Source: Streptomyces sp. NRRL S-337 (GTDB lineage: Bacteria > Actinomycetota > Actinomycetes > Streptomycetales > Streptomycetaceae). From it: a stretch of DNA of 64,000 bases. How positions within the stretch are numbered: position 1 is the first letter of the stretch; each line of letters starts with the position of its first letter. The translations under genes and the position numbers were made by a program. Under the pieces are notes generated by a model. It saw only the letters and a program-made list of their open reading frames with translations, was not told where the DNA came from and searched no databases. The DNA lies in the NCBI RefSeq assembly GCF_000720175.1, contig NZ_JOIX01000011.1, positions 62,001 to 126,000 of the forward strand, read 5' to 3'. Of the stretch, positions 63,906-64,000 are shown one piece after another.

Positions 63906-64000
63906 CTACCGCGGAGTGATCGTGACCCTGTAGGTGGCTCCCGCCCTGCCATGGGCGCTCACGCTGACGGTCTGGCCGTGATCGCCCCAACTGGCCTTGC
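63906..64000 (-). CDS. C-terminal end of an unidentified minus-strand protein (partial)
   Basis: From the right edge a minus-strand frame runs 31 codons to TAG (63906-63908), reading ASWGDHGQTVSVSAHGRAGA and then TYRVTITPR. The beta-strand pattern is like the end of an extracellular carbohydrate-binding or Ig-like domain. The rest is outside the window, so no function is given. It is convergent with the toxin operon, 182 bp away; no clear terminator was seen in between. Confidence 0.45.
   Translation of the reverse strand, partial: KASWGDHGQTVSVSAHGRAGATYRVTITPR

Overview
The window looks like the chromosome of a Streptomyces or close relative. GC is very high and third codon positions are almost all G or C. 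There are two SARP-type activators with NB-ARC domains, a LAL-type LuxR regulator, a SpoIIE phosphatase fusion, and rare TTA leucine codons in a regulator and in a toxin gene. All calls were read by eye from the sequence; no database search was possible.

Region A (1-25135) is a biosynthetic gene cluster. It opens with the end of a thioesterase and a dimodular NRPS (A-PCP-C-A-PCP). These are followed by an MFS exporter, two ATP-grasp ligases, a FemAB/GNAT-like transferase, a SAM methyltransferase and two SARPs. It also has Fe(II)/2-oxoglutarate oxygenase-type genes from four different families: PhyH-like, PF10014-like, IPNS-like and Asp/Asn-hydroxylase-like. Embedded in it is a 7-deazaguanine pathway (FolE, QueD, QueE and a divergent QueC-like enzyme). 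The first gene of that operon is a 65-aa ORF with a strong ribosome binding site, translationally coupled to the methyltransferase. My inference is that the cluster makes a 7-deazaguanine/peptide hybrid, not a tRNA base. Three genes here are decayed, each with an in-frame TAG: an N-terminal ATP-grasp-like or ligase-like remnant after the NRPS, a LuxR-type HTH gene and a LysK-like peptidase.

Region B (25136-46248) is mixed. It holds a GlxA-type AraC regulator, a large LAL regulator, a D-Ala-D-Ala carboxypeptidase, and an eight-repeat YVTN beta-propeller/Ig-like protein. It also holds CorA, a 1189-aa fusion of a PutP-like sodium/solute symporter to PAS-GAF-SpoIIE-HATPase modules, and a VOC protein behind a perfect operator-like palindrome. 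Two further regulator/enzyme pairs follow (hydrolase with AraC; DUF1330 with a GlxA-type regulator). Between them are degraded fragments, including an MFS remnant, and an AT-richer stretch near 39.0-39.6 kb.

Region C (46249-63723) is a two-gene ABC (Tc) toxin locus. A single 2507-aa TcB-TcC fusion ends in an Rhs core and a 360-aa C-terminal effector that I do not recognise. It is followed 54 bp later by a 3298-aa TcA-type subunit with a PA14-like region, an ABC-toxin-N region and a C-terminal TcB-binding domain. The TcB-TcC gene carries a TTA codon, suggesting bldA-dependent, developmentally timed translation. The last 95 bp hold the 3' end of a minus-strand gene.
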